Source: a virus. Taken from it: a DNA stretch of 64,000 nt. The stretch spans positions 1 through 64,000 of the IMG/VR virus record IMGVR_UViG_3300025131_009739, one strand, 5' to 3'. The notes under the pieces were generated by a model. That model was given only the letters and a program-made list of their open reading frames with translations. It was not told where the DNA came from and searched no databases. The translations under genes and the position numbers were made by a program. This document shows positions 32,043 to 40,906 of this stretch, piece by piece; the first letter of the stretch is position 1, and each line of letters opens with the position of its first letter.

Positions 32043-35000
32043 TTAATCATCAAATGCAGCTCCAGTATCGGTAATAATGAAATCAAGAGCAATGAATTCA
32101 ATAGCTCTTGCAGGCTTCAAAAACACCTTAGCATATAGAATATTTCTATCAACCATCTCTGGCGTTGTCGTAGACTCATCAAGTACTACTTTGAAATCTG
32201 TAAGACCAAACCCGGCTTTAATATCATTAAGGAAAGTTTCAACTTGAGAACTGAACTTATTCCAAGTTGAACGCACATTTTGCTCAAACAATGTCAATGC
32301 CGCGATTCTAGAAATTTGCTTCTTCGTGTGAATCAACAATCGACGAACATTAATTCTGTCCAAAGCTGATGGAGTGACCTGAAGCGTTTTCTGGCCAAAT
32401 ATTACAATTCCTTCCGCTGGGAATGAAGCAATTGGATTAACGTTTGCAGAATAAAGTCTATCTCTATCTTGAGAAGTAAGATGTTGACGAACACCTACAA
32501 CATTAAGACCAGAAGCCCCCATAGTCAACCCGCCTCTTGTAAATCCAGCAGGAGCAAACCAAAGTGCTCTTTCTGCTTCACTGAAGGACATTACTCCAAG
32601 AGCAACAACAGAAGGAGGCATCCAAAGAATGGCGTTTGAGAGAGAATCTCTAACTTGTACCCATGGATAGTAAGCGCAACCATAGCTGGTGTTCAAATTT
32701 CTATTTTTCATGGTTGTTACAGCCTGATCAACGTTGCCGCGGCGAGCTGATTCAGCTGCGGTGCCTTCCGAATCGGCAACATGATCGTTTTTTATATCAA
32801 TAATTGCCAGGGCATCCCCGCGATTCTCGCATGTAAGCATCAAATGTGCTGTAAGGGCAGAATCTGTAAGACCAGGCATGGTGGCCAAATTATATTCCAC
32901 AGCCTCTGGGTCTTTAAGCGCGTCAATCGCACGATGAACTGTGTAAAATGCATAATTACTGGCTTCAGTTTTGCCCTCTAATAGCGAGTTTCTGAATGGT
33001 TCTTTCTCTGTAATATCTAAACCATCAAAACCATGAGCAAACACTGTAGTAAACCTATTGAATCGTTTAGTTTCAAGAAGGGTGCTTAAACTCCCGCTAC
33101 CATCGCTGTTGGCAGTAATCGATGTTCCAGCAGTACGACTGCCTGAAATATAATGCGCTCCGTGGCCGGTATCGCTACCACTTAAGTCTTCAAGGGTAAA
33201 CACCCACGCATCTTCAGTGTATGTTGAATCCGAATCAGGATTAAGAGCATTTGGTAGTAATCTAAGGACATCCTTAACGCTCGCATCATATTCAGTTGTA
33301 CCGCTTCTGTTTGTATCAGCTCCCCAATAAGCTTGTCGCGGAGAAGACAATCCGCCTTGAATTCCATGATGTCTCAAGGAAACTTTGGGGAAGAAAATCG
33401 AACCGGTGAACCACTTACCGGAACCTGCAACGCTGTGGGATCCGGTTGGGAACAATGCCCATTTCGCAGCTTGCGAGGCCTCAAAATGCCAGTCAATCGC
33501 ACCCGACATTAGAATGCCGTCACCTGCACCCTGAGCGAAAATCTTTGAGGCGTTGAAATGCGTAGTGGTGTCCATGGCTGCTTTGCGAATGTGGCCAAAT
33601 GCGCCACCCGGGGTGCCCCCGGCGCCCTGCTCGGCTGACCCGCTGAAAGACTTCACGCTTTTTGGTCTTTTATGGCCAAAAACTCCAACGGGGATAAACG
33701 TTGGATCCGTTGCGCCACGATCTACATCAACATTCATGTCGACATAAACAAATTTAGACATATTGGGATAGGCGCCAAATCTTTTCCATCTTCTTTCATC
33801 GTCATCCCAAGTTCGAAATTGATTACCAATTTTTCTTGCGACATAAGTGGGGGAATTAGGGTTCAAAGTACAATTTGAAAATATTTCAACAAATTGTGGC
33901 GCGTTATCAGTGTCGTCCAACTTTCGTATAGCAACTGTAAATGAACCATAAGGATCTTGCTTGTTTGTAGCAGGCTTAAGATCTTGAATTGAGACTTTAA
34001 GATTATTCTGGAGCCATTCTCCGCCGTCTAACCCTTTAAGTCTAAAAAGTTTTTGCATATTTTCAGGTTGATAAACGGCGTAGGCGCCCAGATCTTGTGA
34101 AATGAACCACCCGGTGCCGCCATGGGTAACTCCGTTAGAATCCACCATACCTATAAGGTTATTCCCCCATTTGTTGGCGCCGTCGTCTCTGCTATCTAAC
34201 CCAAGAATGATACCCTGGCTTGTGAGACCAGAAGCAAATAATTCCTCTCTATTTTGATCGAACGTTTCGCCCAGGAAATATCCTTTTGTGCTTGTTGTAA
34301 TGGTATCATTAACAAGTGTTGGGTTTGTGTTGAAAACGTTTCTAATATATCTTTCACTATTTCTATTAAAATTGAATGTAACTTTTTCTCCAACATCAGC
34401 CTGTAAAGCAGAACCGCTTCTGATAAGAGCTGTAAATTCATCGCTTCCATTTGAACCCGTGTTAATAAATATTGCCGACCCTGTGAATACAGTAGAGCCG
34501 GAATGTGGTACTGTTCCGGAAAGTTCAATACTCGTTTGATCGTTTAAATACCAAACTGCGGCCAACGAACCCGTTGAGTGACCAGAGGTGAGGCTAGTAT
34601 GTGGACTTGACCACGAATCAAAAAGAAATAATCCATAAGCACCGTTATTGGTGCCAACTGTTTTGGTCTTGGCATTTGCGCCCATGTCCCAACCGGCTTG
34701 ACCGGTGGAGTTTGCCGCGGCTTTAGAATTTTGAACACCAAGAAGCCTCACAACATTTAACGGTTGATTATTCCTCAACCAAGCTTGTGCAGCATATGCA
34801 GCATATGTAGGCGCAGTTTTGTTTCCTTCTCGCCAAACATCTCCTCCTTGGCCGCCAGGAACAGGCTCTCCAAAAATATCAACAAATTCTGAAAAAGAAT
34901 CTACCTGTACTGGCCTCATCGCGGGGCCGCGTTGCAATCGCCCAATAACAACTGGACCAATATCTCCGCCAACATTTGTACGTCGTGTATTATCAATCTC

Positions 35001-35048
35001 ATCAATAAAAACACCTGGTGAAACAAATTTAAATTTCTTAGCTGTCAT
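32043..35048 (-). CDS. Tail sheath protein, gp18-like
   Basis: 1001 residues, clearly longer than T4 gp18 (about 660). The N-terminus VSPGVFIDEIDNT and GPVVIGRLQRGPAM, and the C-terminus with RRLLIHTKKQISRIA, NDIKAGFGLTDFKVV and LKPARAIEFIALDFIITDTG, are the conserved ends of contractile sheath subunits. GVMSFSEAERALWFAPAGFTRG is the conserved pre-C-terminal block. The extra length is in the middle (about 150-600), likely surface-exposed domains. Upstream lies an ACTATTTAT motif 45 bases before the ATG. Confidence 0.93.
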   Translation of the reverse strand: MTAKKFKFVSPGVFIDEIDNTRRTNVGGDIGPVVIGRLQRGPAMRPVQVDSFSEFVDIFGEPVPGGQGGDVWREGNKTAPTYAAYAAQAWLRNNQPLNVVRLLGVQNSKAAANSTGQAGWDMGANAKTKTVGTNNGAYGLFLFDSWSSPHTSLTSGHSTGSLAAVWYLNDQTSIELSGTVPHSGSTVFTGSAIFINTGSNGSDEFTALIRSGSALQADVGEKVTFNFNRNSERYIRNVFNTNPTLVNDTITTSTKGYFLGETFDQNREELFASGLTSQGIILGLDSRDDGANKWGNNLIGMVDSNGVTHGGTGWFISQDLGAYAVYQPENMQKLFRLKGLDGGEWLQNNLKVSIQDLKPATNKQDPYGSFTVAIRKLDDTDNAPQFVEIFSNCTLNPNSPTYVARKIGNQFRTWDDDERRWKRFGAYPNMSKFVYVDMNVDVDRGATDPTFIPVGVFGHKRPKSVKSFSGSAEQGAGGTPGGAFGHIRKAAMDTTTHFNASKIFAQGAGDGILMSGAIDWHFEASQAAKWALFPTGSHSVAGSGKWFTGSIFFPKVSLRHHGIQGGLSSPRQAYWGADTNRSGTTEYDASVKDVLRLLPNALNPDSDSTYTEDAWVFTLEDLSGSDTGHGAHYISGSRTAGTSITANSDGSGSLSTLLETKRFNRFTTVFAHGFDGLDITEKEPFRNSLLEGKTEASNYAFYTVHRAIDALKDPEAVEYNLATMPGLTDSALTAHLMLTCENRGDALAIIDIKNDHVADSEGTAAESARRGNVDQAVTTMKNRNLNTSYGCAYYPWVQVRDSLSNAILWMPPSVVALGVMSFSEAERALWFAPAGFTRGGLTMGASGLNVVGVRQHLTSQDRDRLYSANVNPIASFPAEGIVIFGQKTLQVTPSALDRINVRRLLIHTKKQISRIAALTLFEQNVRSTWNKFSSQVETFLNDIKAGFGLTDFKVVLDESTTTPEMVDRNILYAKVFLKPARAIEFIALDFIITDTGAAFDD

Positions 35049-35092
35049 GTTTTACGTTCTCCTCTAGGACACAATTGTAAATGAATTCTTTA

Positions 35093-35101
35093 ATAAATAG
35101 T
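35093..35101 (-). promoter_or_regulatory. Late-promoter-like motif ACTATTTAT
   Basis: Minus strand ACTATTTAT followed by TAAAG, 45 bases before the sheath ATG at 35048, in a 76-base gap that also holds AGAGGAG as ribosome binding site. Confidence 0.45.
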
Positions 35102-35124
35102 TTGTGGAAGACTGAAAATCCATC

Positions 35125-35991
35125 TTAATCTCGATAAAATCCCCGCTTGTCAATATGCTCTGGGATATCTCCGACAATAACACGTTCTCTCGGTGTTTTA
35201 ACCTCAACTGCGTTCTCTCTTATAACTATTTTTGGTTGTTCTTGATTTTTCCCTTCACCGATAAGATACCCCAATACTTTAATCTCAACTTTAGTTTGAT
35301 ACATTCTTTCATCAGTCTCTAAAGAAGAGACATTATTTTCTTGAGAAAAGTCTTGTTGTATAAAACTTTCATATCTATGGTCGTCTTTTGTTAAAAGAAA
35401 ATAATTAATGCCACCAGTCTTTGTAATGAACGGAGTTATCATCTCGTTCATTTGTTGTTGGTATTCAGATCTTAGCGTAATAGCATATGTTATATCAATA
35501 TACACTGGTATTGGTATTGATATTGATTGATAAACAACCTTTTTGTTCTTTGTTGGAAAATTATTTTGCCCTCGCGATCTAAAAGAATCTGCGTTGGCAA
35601 AGTTTTTTGTTTTATCTTGATTTATCCTACGTGCAATTGTTATTGAGCCGCCTTTTTCGTCAGAAACTGGGGGAATATGCCCATAAAATATACCTTTTTT
35701 TGCCGGATCTTTAACTACTGAAGTTCTTTCGACGGTAATAACCGGCAATATAATAGAACCAGAAATACTCCTTATTTCTGATCTATTTTTTGTTTGGTGA
35801 ACTCTTTCTGATGCTACCCAAATTACTTCTGTTTTTTTCCAACCTTTGTTTGTTGTAGAATATATATTTAGATTGTTATCGATATGCTCATACATTGCCG
35901 TATCAATAGTTTCTAAAGTGGATGGTGTAATTATTCTTTCTTCAACTATGCTAGGGTCTGCAATGCCTGTATGTTTATGTCTAGTTGGCAT
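35125..35991 (-). CDS. Putative tail terminator / neck protein (gp15-like position)
   Basis: About 288 residues from the ATG at 35991, whose last base overlaps the upstream stop (TAATG). A predicted beta-rich middle holds SISIPIPVYIDITYAITLRSEY and QQQMNEMITPF, a pattern I associate with tail-completion proteins of T4-related phages, then YFLLTKDDHRYE and a tail segment KVLGYLIGEG. It lies between the neck genes and the sheath gene, where gp15 (tail terminator) is found in T4. Assigned mainly from context. Confidence 0.6.
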   Translation of the reverse strand: MPTRHKHTGIADPSIVEERIITPSTLETIDTAMYEHIDNNLNIYSTTNKGWKKTEVIWVASERVHQTKNRSEIRSISGSIILPVITVERTSVVKDPAKKGIFYGHIPPVSDEKGGSITIARRINQDKTKNFANADSFRSRGQNNFPTKNKKVVYQSISIPIPVYIDITYAITLRSEYQQQMNEMITPFITKTGGINYFLLTKDDHRYESFIQQDFSQENNVSSLETDERMYQTKVEIKVLGYLIGEGKNQEQPKIVIRENAVEVKTPRERVIVGDIPEHIDKRGFYRD

Positions 35992-36479
35992 TAGAAAAGC
36001 CCCTCGCGAGCACGTATGCATTTAGCAGTTATTTCCATTCTATTGTTAATTTGGCCAAATAGTTGTTTTGGTTCGTTCAGGGAAACAATCTCATAATGAA
36101 TCTCGCCATACAGAACAAAATCTCCCTCTCTTACAAATAAATTTTGGTCTTCAGTTAATCTTCTCTTATGAAAATGAACGATTATCGAACTTTGTTTGTC
36201 AACACCAACATTGCTCATCCAAGCTGTTTCTAAATTTTCCCATTCTACTAAAGCGTAAACTCTTATTGGAGGCAAAAATGTCTTCTCAATCGCTTCTCCG
36301 TATAATGAATGAAAATTGGTGTGTTCTATGCTTATAGGATAATATAAAATTTGTTGGCCTATAACTCTTTCAACAAGCTCATCATTAACCTGCTTTACTA
36401 GATCGCGTTCCTTTTTTCCAACAAACAATGGTGGAGGAGGCTGAGTTGGTTGAGACCATTTATTTTTTTCGCTAGCCAT
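35991..36479 (-). CDS. Putative neck / head-completion protein (gp14-like position)
   Basis: 162 residues. A Pro-rich start (QPTQPPPPLF), a central block YYPISIEHTNFHSLYGEAIEK, GDFVLYGEIHYEIVS and a basic end (MEITAKCIRAREGLF). Gene order places it directly after the gp13-like neck gene, as gp14 in T4, though it is shorter than T4 gp14. No enzymatic motif seen. Confidence 0.6.
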   Translation of the reverse strand: MASEKNKWSQPTQPPPPLFVGKKERDLVKQVNDELVERVIGQQILYYPISIEHTNFHSLYGEAIEKTFLPPIRVYALVEWENLETAWMSNVGVDKQSSIIVHFHKRRLTEDQNLFVREGDFVLYGEIHYEIVSLNEPKQLFGQINNRMEITAKCIRAREGLF

Positions 36480-36488
36480 TTTTTAAAT

Positions 36489-37808
36489 TTATCCTACAAA
36501 TATTGTCATTGGAATTTTTTGTTGAACATTTTTAGTTGATTCAAGTATTGTAGCGTCTGTTTCTACTAGTTTGCTGTAAGTCAGTTCGTCAAGCGTAGTC
36601 TTTAGCTCCTCCCTTAACTTTTCTTGTTCGTCTTTTGCTTGAGATAGTAAGTCGCTCGCATTTAATGTTACAGATTCTCCTGGTATTGGGATGGTTTGAA
36701 ACTTGCCTCTAACCTGACCTAACATTTCCTTTGTTAAAGATAAAGCAAATCTACGAATCCACTGTTTACCAATAGAATTGATACTAGAATATGGTATATT
36801 TGCAAATGGAATTGTGTTCATATTGTTAATACCATCGGTACCCATGGTTCTATCATGATCTGCGTCATCCCATGCATCCTCATCTATTGTAAACTTAAAC
36901 CATATTTTAGTTGGCCCCACTTTGGCTGAAGGTGGGAAAAGTCTAAGTTGATTATTTTTTAATTCATAGGAATAATGCGAATTTCTTGTATAAATTGCGC
37001 TTTCAAATGCTTTAGACTGAAGCTTGTTTTGCCACACTGGAACGATTTGAAACTGAGAATCATCTGCCCATTGGCCATAAGTCTGAAGATTGCCAACTGT
37101 GTTTAGGCCTCCATAATACCCATAAAATCTCCACATTGCATGAGGTGTTTTATAATAAACTTGTCTAATTGTAATCTTTCTCTTGTCTGCTTTATTATAA
37201 AAAGGAAAATAATCATTATCTGAATCAACTGATGCAGAATAAATAATGGCTTGCAAATCATAATCCTGTTGACCTTGAGCAGTGCCAAATGAAGCTGAAT
37301 ATTCAAATTTATCCCCTCCGACTCCAATTTCGTTGCCGACACCTAGGCTAACTCGTTTTTCATATGAGAGTCTAAATCTAGAATATTTTAAAGCTGCCCC
37401 TGCTCCTGCATGTACAAACTCCCCATCTTCTACTTGTCCGTAAGACAGGCTGGAAGAAAGAGGAGAATTGTTCTTTAATTGACCTCGCCAATCGAAAGAG
37501 CCTGTTGTGTCTCCCAAAACACTTCCCAGAACATTCTTTGTTTGATGTATGTTAACAATATAAGAATATTCTAAAACAGATTCTTCATAAGCTGCGTAAA
37601 CATTTGAAGATGATAATTCAATATCTAATACATCTCCACCTAATTTTTTATAGGTATATGCGACTTGGGCTGCAGCGCCTTCTAAGAATTCAGCAGAGCC
37701 AGTGTACATGCCGAAAGGCACTACTGAAGATACATGGCCGGCGGTCCCAGTGGCCGGAAGCCTTACTGCGCTCGTCGTACTTGATGGTGATAAAGTTGGA
37801 ACTGCCAT
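36489..37808 (-). CDS. Neck protein, gp13-like
   Basis: 439 residues. The C-terminal part, SIGKQWIRRFALSLTKEMLG then QVRGKFQTIPIPGE and LNASDLLSQAKDEQEKLREEL, is the conserved block of gp13-type head-completion proteins. VPFGMYTGSAEFLEGAA near the N-terminus is typical of neck proteins in related phages. It closes the head after packaging and prepares it for tail joining. Located right after the capsid terminator, with an ACTATTTAG motif 23 bases before its ATG, which can restart transcription. Confidence 0.8.
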   Translation of the reverse strand: MAVPTLSPSSTTSAVRLPATGTAGHVSSVVPFGMYTGSAEFLEGAAAQVAYTYKKLGGDVLDIELSSSNVYAAYEESVLEYSYIVNIHQTKNVLGSVLGDTTGSFDWRGQLKNNSPLSSSLSYGQVEDGEFVHAGAGAALKYSRFRLSYEKRVSLGVGNEIGVGGDKFEYSASFGTAQGQQDYDLQAIIYSASVDSDNDYFPFYNKADKRKITIRQVYYKTPHAMWRFYGYYGGLNTVGNLQTYGQWADDSQFQIVPVWQNKLQSKAFESAIYTRNSHYSYELKNNQLRLFPPSAKVGPTKIWFKFTIDEDAWDDADHDRTMGTDGINNMNTIPFANIPYSSINSIGKQWIRRFALSLTKEMLGQVRGKFQTIPIPGESVTLNASDLLSQAKDEQEKLREELKTTLDELTYSKLVETDATILESTKNVQQKIPMTIFVG

Positions 37809-37830
37809 TCATTGGATTCTCCTGTACACA

Positions 37831-37839
37831 CTAAATAGT
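37831..37839 (-). promoter_or_regulatory. Late-promoter-like motif ACTATTTAG
   Basis: Minus strand ACTATTTAG, 23 bases before the gp13-like ATG at 37808 and downstream of the capsid gene terminator, where a fresh promoter is needed. Confidence 0.45.
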
Positions 37840-37880
37840 TTGACATGAAAGTAAAATCCTTGATATAGGACATTCTTATA

Positions 37881-37912
37881 TAAAAAAGCCCCGGGCCGAA
37901 ACCCGGGGCTTA
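37881..37912 (-). terminator. Rho-independent terminator after the major capsid gene
   Basis: A perfect 10-bp GC-rich stem (AAGCCCCGGG paired with CCCGGGGCTT, loop of six) followed on the minus strand by a run of T. It lies about 30 bases after the capsid stop codon. It is the only such strong hairpin I see in the window. Confidence 0.9.
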
Positions 37913-37942
37913 GATTAGTCTAACTTTTCGAAAAAAGCTATT

Positions 37943-39760
37943 TTAGACTAGGTCAGTCACAACAACAAGACCGTACATATCTGCACGAACCATCTTCTTG
38001 GCGTAACGCGTCATGACACCCTTGCGGGGCACGAAGTCTTCTACACCGAAGATTGTAGGAGTGACTTGAAGTGGTACATATGGAGCATACACATACCCAC
38101 TTTCAAGGAATGATCCGCCCTTGCGTCCAACAAGAACAAGATTCCTAGTAAAGTAAGGATCAACGTATACGTCCCACTTCTTGCTAAGGCTACCAGTCTT
38201 GACAGTGCCAACCGTACCTCTGTCAGCATCACCTGTTACATCGGCGCGGAAGCCAGCTGTGAATTCAAGAATATTAGCAACCTCGGGACTCACTACGATA
38301 AAGTTAGCCCCACCGCGAAGCGTCTTACGATGGATCTGAGCAGACACATCGTTAATGGTCTCGACAAGAGTCTCATACCATTCAGACACAGTACCGGTGA
38401 AATCAGGTGCTGCAGTAGCAGCGCCTACTTCTTTACCGGTCAAGCGGGCAACAAACTTACCAGCATGGCGTGACCAATAGTACGTACCAGCAGTAGCACC
38501 CTTCACAAGATCCTCAAGAATCTCGCGATCAATTTCAAGAGCAATCTGCTCTGAAAGGATACCAGTAAGCTCAACCTCTGCATCGAGGTTGTGATACGCA
38601 TTAAGGTCCTGACCGAGTTCCGGAGACCATTTGGCCTTCAGTTTCTTGGTCATCGCCGTCACAGACACGCTATCGACTTTGATATCGATCTCGGGAATGT
38701 CGGCATCAGCCTCAAGTCCCCACTGATCTTGACCAACGATAGAACCAATGGTGTTTCCAGCGGAAGCAGCAACAGTTCCCTCGAAGTTGTCAACAATCGG
38801 GAAAGAGAAGTTGTGTGTATAGCCAACTGAGCTTGACACGTTAGCGATAGAACCGGCGGAGGCCACTGGAATCGCTCCAGCTGCCTCAGTTACGGTAGAA
38901 CCACTATTGGCAAAGATAATAAGCACCTTAGTCTGCTCTCCTGCTGTTTGAGTAGGATCAAGACGGGTCAAACGACGTACCATATAGCCAGATTTAGTAG
39001 CTCCAGGCTCATAATCAGAAGCACTAAGCGCAACAAGATTGTGCTTATTGATTCTGGTGCTATTGGTAGCATCTACCAAGGACGAGAGCGGAACTGTTGC
39101 CGCTACATATGAAGAGCCAGAAAGATCTGGATCAAACTGTACCAGCTTATCAGCAAGAGCAGTATAAGTGGCACTAATGTCTTCCTGGGTGGAAGCTAGA
39201 CCCGAATTTGACGTTGCCTCGCCAATTCCAGCGGTACCAGAAGCAACAACCGTCACTACTACACTAGACGCACTACCAGTTGGGGAAGAATAACCATTAT
39301 TCAAGGAATAAAAGCCATCTTCAGCGTTCTCATCATCAAGGTTCATACCCCCAGTGATTTGCTGACCAACTTTACCGCCGCCAAAAAGTGACTCGTTAGC
39401 TACGAGATCTAGACGATTTTTATTAAACTGAAAGTCTAGAAAGAAAATGAGTCCAGACGGGAGACTCATTGGCTGCACAGATACAAGATCATTAGCAATG
39501 AGCCCACCAAAAACTCGGCGGACAATCGGGAACGCGACGGCTGCAAAGCCTTCCACGTCACCACCAGCGCCCATAGTAGAAGCCTCGCGAAGAAGCTCCT
39601 TGGCCTGGTTTTCAAGAAGACGAGCCATGCCATTACGCGTGGAGTCCTCAGTAAGACCTTCTAGAAGTCCGGTTCTTTCCCACTTCTCAAGTAGGGTAGC
39701 ACCTTCTCTCTGGAGGTCTCTATTAACAATACCCTCAGTAAGGGTTTCTAAAACAGACAT
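37943..39760 (-). CDS. Major capsid protein, gp23-like
   Basis: 605 residues. The block FPIVRRVFGGLIANDLVSVQPM followed by LPSGLIFFLDF is diagnostic for gp23-type capsid proteins with the HK97 fold. The N-terminal 59 residues are helical and charged; LLREASTM at 56-63 contains an L-x-E followed by Ala, the type of site that T4's gp21 protease cuts at the end of the gp23 propeptide (after residue 65 in T4). Ends with a beta-rich domain and LVVVTDLV. Between scaffold and terminator, so made in large amount. Confidence 0.93.
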   Translation of the reverse strand: MSVLETLTEGIVNRDLQREGATLLEKWERTGLLEGLTEDSTRNGMARLLENQAKELLREASTMGAGGDVEGFAAVAFPIVRRVFGGLIANDLVSVQPMSLPSGLIFFLDFQFNKNRLDLVANESLFGGGKVGQQITGGMNLDDENAEDGFYSLNNGYSSPTGSASSVVVTVVASGTAGIGEATSNSGLASTQEDISATYTALADKLVQFDPDLSGSSYVAATVPLSSLVDATNSTRINKHNLVALSASDYEPGATKSGYMVRRLTRLDPTQTAGEQTKVLIIFANSGSTVTEAAGAIPVASAGSIANVSSSVGYTHNFSFPIVDNFEGTVAASAGNTIGSIVGQDQWGLEADADIPEIDIKVDSVSVTAMTKKLKAKWSPELGQDLNAYHNLDAEVELTGILSEQIALEIDREILEDLVKGATAGTYYWSRHAGKFVARLTGKEVGAATAAPDFTGTVSEWYETLVETINDVSAQIHRKTLRGGANFIVVSPEVANILEFTAGFRADVTGDADRGTVGTVKTGSLSKKWDVYVDPYFTRNLVLVGRKGGSFLESGYVYAPYVPLQVTPTIFGVEDFVPRKGVMTRYAKKMVRADMYGLVVVTDLV

Positions 39761-39785
39761 AATTTTTCCTCCTTTTAAACTGTTT

Positions 39786-40787
39786 TTAAGAGATACCAGC
39801 TAAAGTTTTCCAACGATCTTTAACTGGATCTAGTTTCTTTGTCTCACTGTTACGGCGAGGCAAAGTTGTTGAAGAGCGTTGAATTACTTCGCTTAGTGAT
39901 TTTGGAGTTCGCTTGCGCGAAGCTCCCACAGCGCTTTGAAGCGTTTCATAAATAACTTTTGCTTCTTCAACCGAATCAGCCTTAGACAGAGCTTCGACAA
40001 TTTTATTTCTTTGTCGCTCATTCAGGGAGGTGCCACCCAAAACACGATTCGTGTACAAAAGCTTAGCATTTGAAAGATTTACTTCTTCAAGTTTTTCTTT
40101 CAACTGCATAAGCAAGTTCTTATATTTTTTGTTTTTCTCTAAAAGTTTGTCATTTTTTGAAGTTAAAGATTCAGCTTTTTTGAGATACTCTTTTTCTCGC
40201 GCAAGTGGAAGTGGATTTTCTTCTTCTTCCAGCTCTTCCTCTTCAGCTTCTTGCGCAAGAGCGATGTCCGCATTTTCTTTATCACGTATACTATTCGAAC
40301 CACCTCCAGGAACGCCAGATGGAACTTGTTTGATATCAACTGTCAAGGCTTCAAGAATATCGGCTAAATCTTCTTCGCTCAACTCAATTTCTCCACCTGT
40401 TTCCTCTTCCTCCTCTTCTTCTAATTCTTCAGCCAAATCTTCTCTATCAATTAGTTCATCAGGATTCATGTCCTCGTCTTGAAGATCTTCTGCTAATTTT
40501 GTTAGATCAATGTCCACTACTTCACCAGCCGAAGGACAAGGACATAGATCAGTTCCTTCTGTGGCTGCAGATGGTACATCAGGGGTTTCTTCTTCAGATT
40601 CCTCATCTTCCATGCCTCCCATTTCTTCTTCCGCAAAAGGATCCTCCACTGGCTGTTCCAACAAAGAGCTAACAGCCTCTTTGATCTCGTGAGAATACTT
40701 CTCAACAATCGCTGATTCAGCATTTTTTAACGCTGCTTCTTTCAAAGCTTCGGCATCAATAATAGCCTGTTCTAACATTTCTGACAT
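39786..40787 (-). CDS. Prohead core scaffold protein, gp22-like
   Basis: 333 residues. Very acidic middle (runs of Glu and Asp, 50-200), then a coiled-coil region with LKKAESLTSKNDKLLEKNKK and NLSNAKLLYTNRVLGG, a block typical of phage core scaffolds, and QRNKIVEALSKADSVEEAK. Acts as the inner scaffold of the prohead and is later degraded by the prohead protease. C-terminus DRWKTLAGIS resembles the ends of two small proteins at 43624 and 44062. Directly upstream of the capsid gene, as gp22 is in T4. Confidence 0.85.
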   Translation of the reverse strand: MSEMLEQAIIDAEALKEAALKNAESAIVEKYSHEIKEAVSSLLEQPVEDPFAEEEMGGMEDEESEEETPDVPSAATEGTDLCPCPSAGEVVDIDLTKLAEDLQDEDMNPDELIDREDLAEELEEEEEEETGGEIELSEEDLADILEALTVDIKQVPSGVPGGGSNSIRDKENADIALAQEAEEEELEEEENPLPLAREKEYLKKAESLTSKNDKLLEKNKKYKNLLMQLKEKLEEVNLSNAKLLYTNRVLGGTSLNERQRNKIVEALSKADSVEEAKVIYETLQSAVGASRKRTPKSLSEVIQRSSTTLPRRNSETKKLDPVKDRWKTLAGIS

Positions 40788-40816
40788 TTAATTAACTCCT
40801 AGAAAAATATGCATAA

Positions 40817-40825
40817 ATAAATAGT
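40817..40825 (-). promoter_or_regulatory. Late-promoter-like motif ACTATTTAT
   Basis: Minus strand ACTATTTATTTATG, 30 bases before the scaffold ATG at 40787, within a 119-base gap that otherwise holds nothing recognisable. It would drive scaffold and capsid genes. Confidence 0.5.
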
Positions 40826-40906
40826 ATGTTTGAACAGTAAATGACATTTTATATTTTATTCCAATTTCTTAATTCTTTCTTATATATATTCAATATGCTG
40901 AAGATT

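Noticed and set aside
40030-40482. Plus-strand open frame with long serine runs
   Set aside because: Reverse image of the acidic Glu/Asp-rich part of the scaffold gene.
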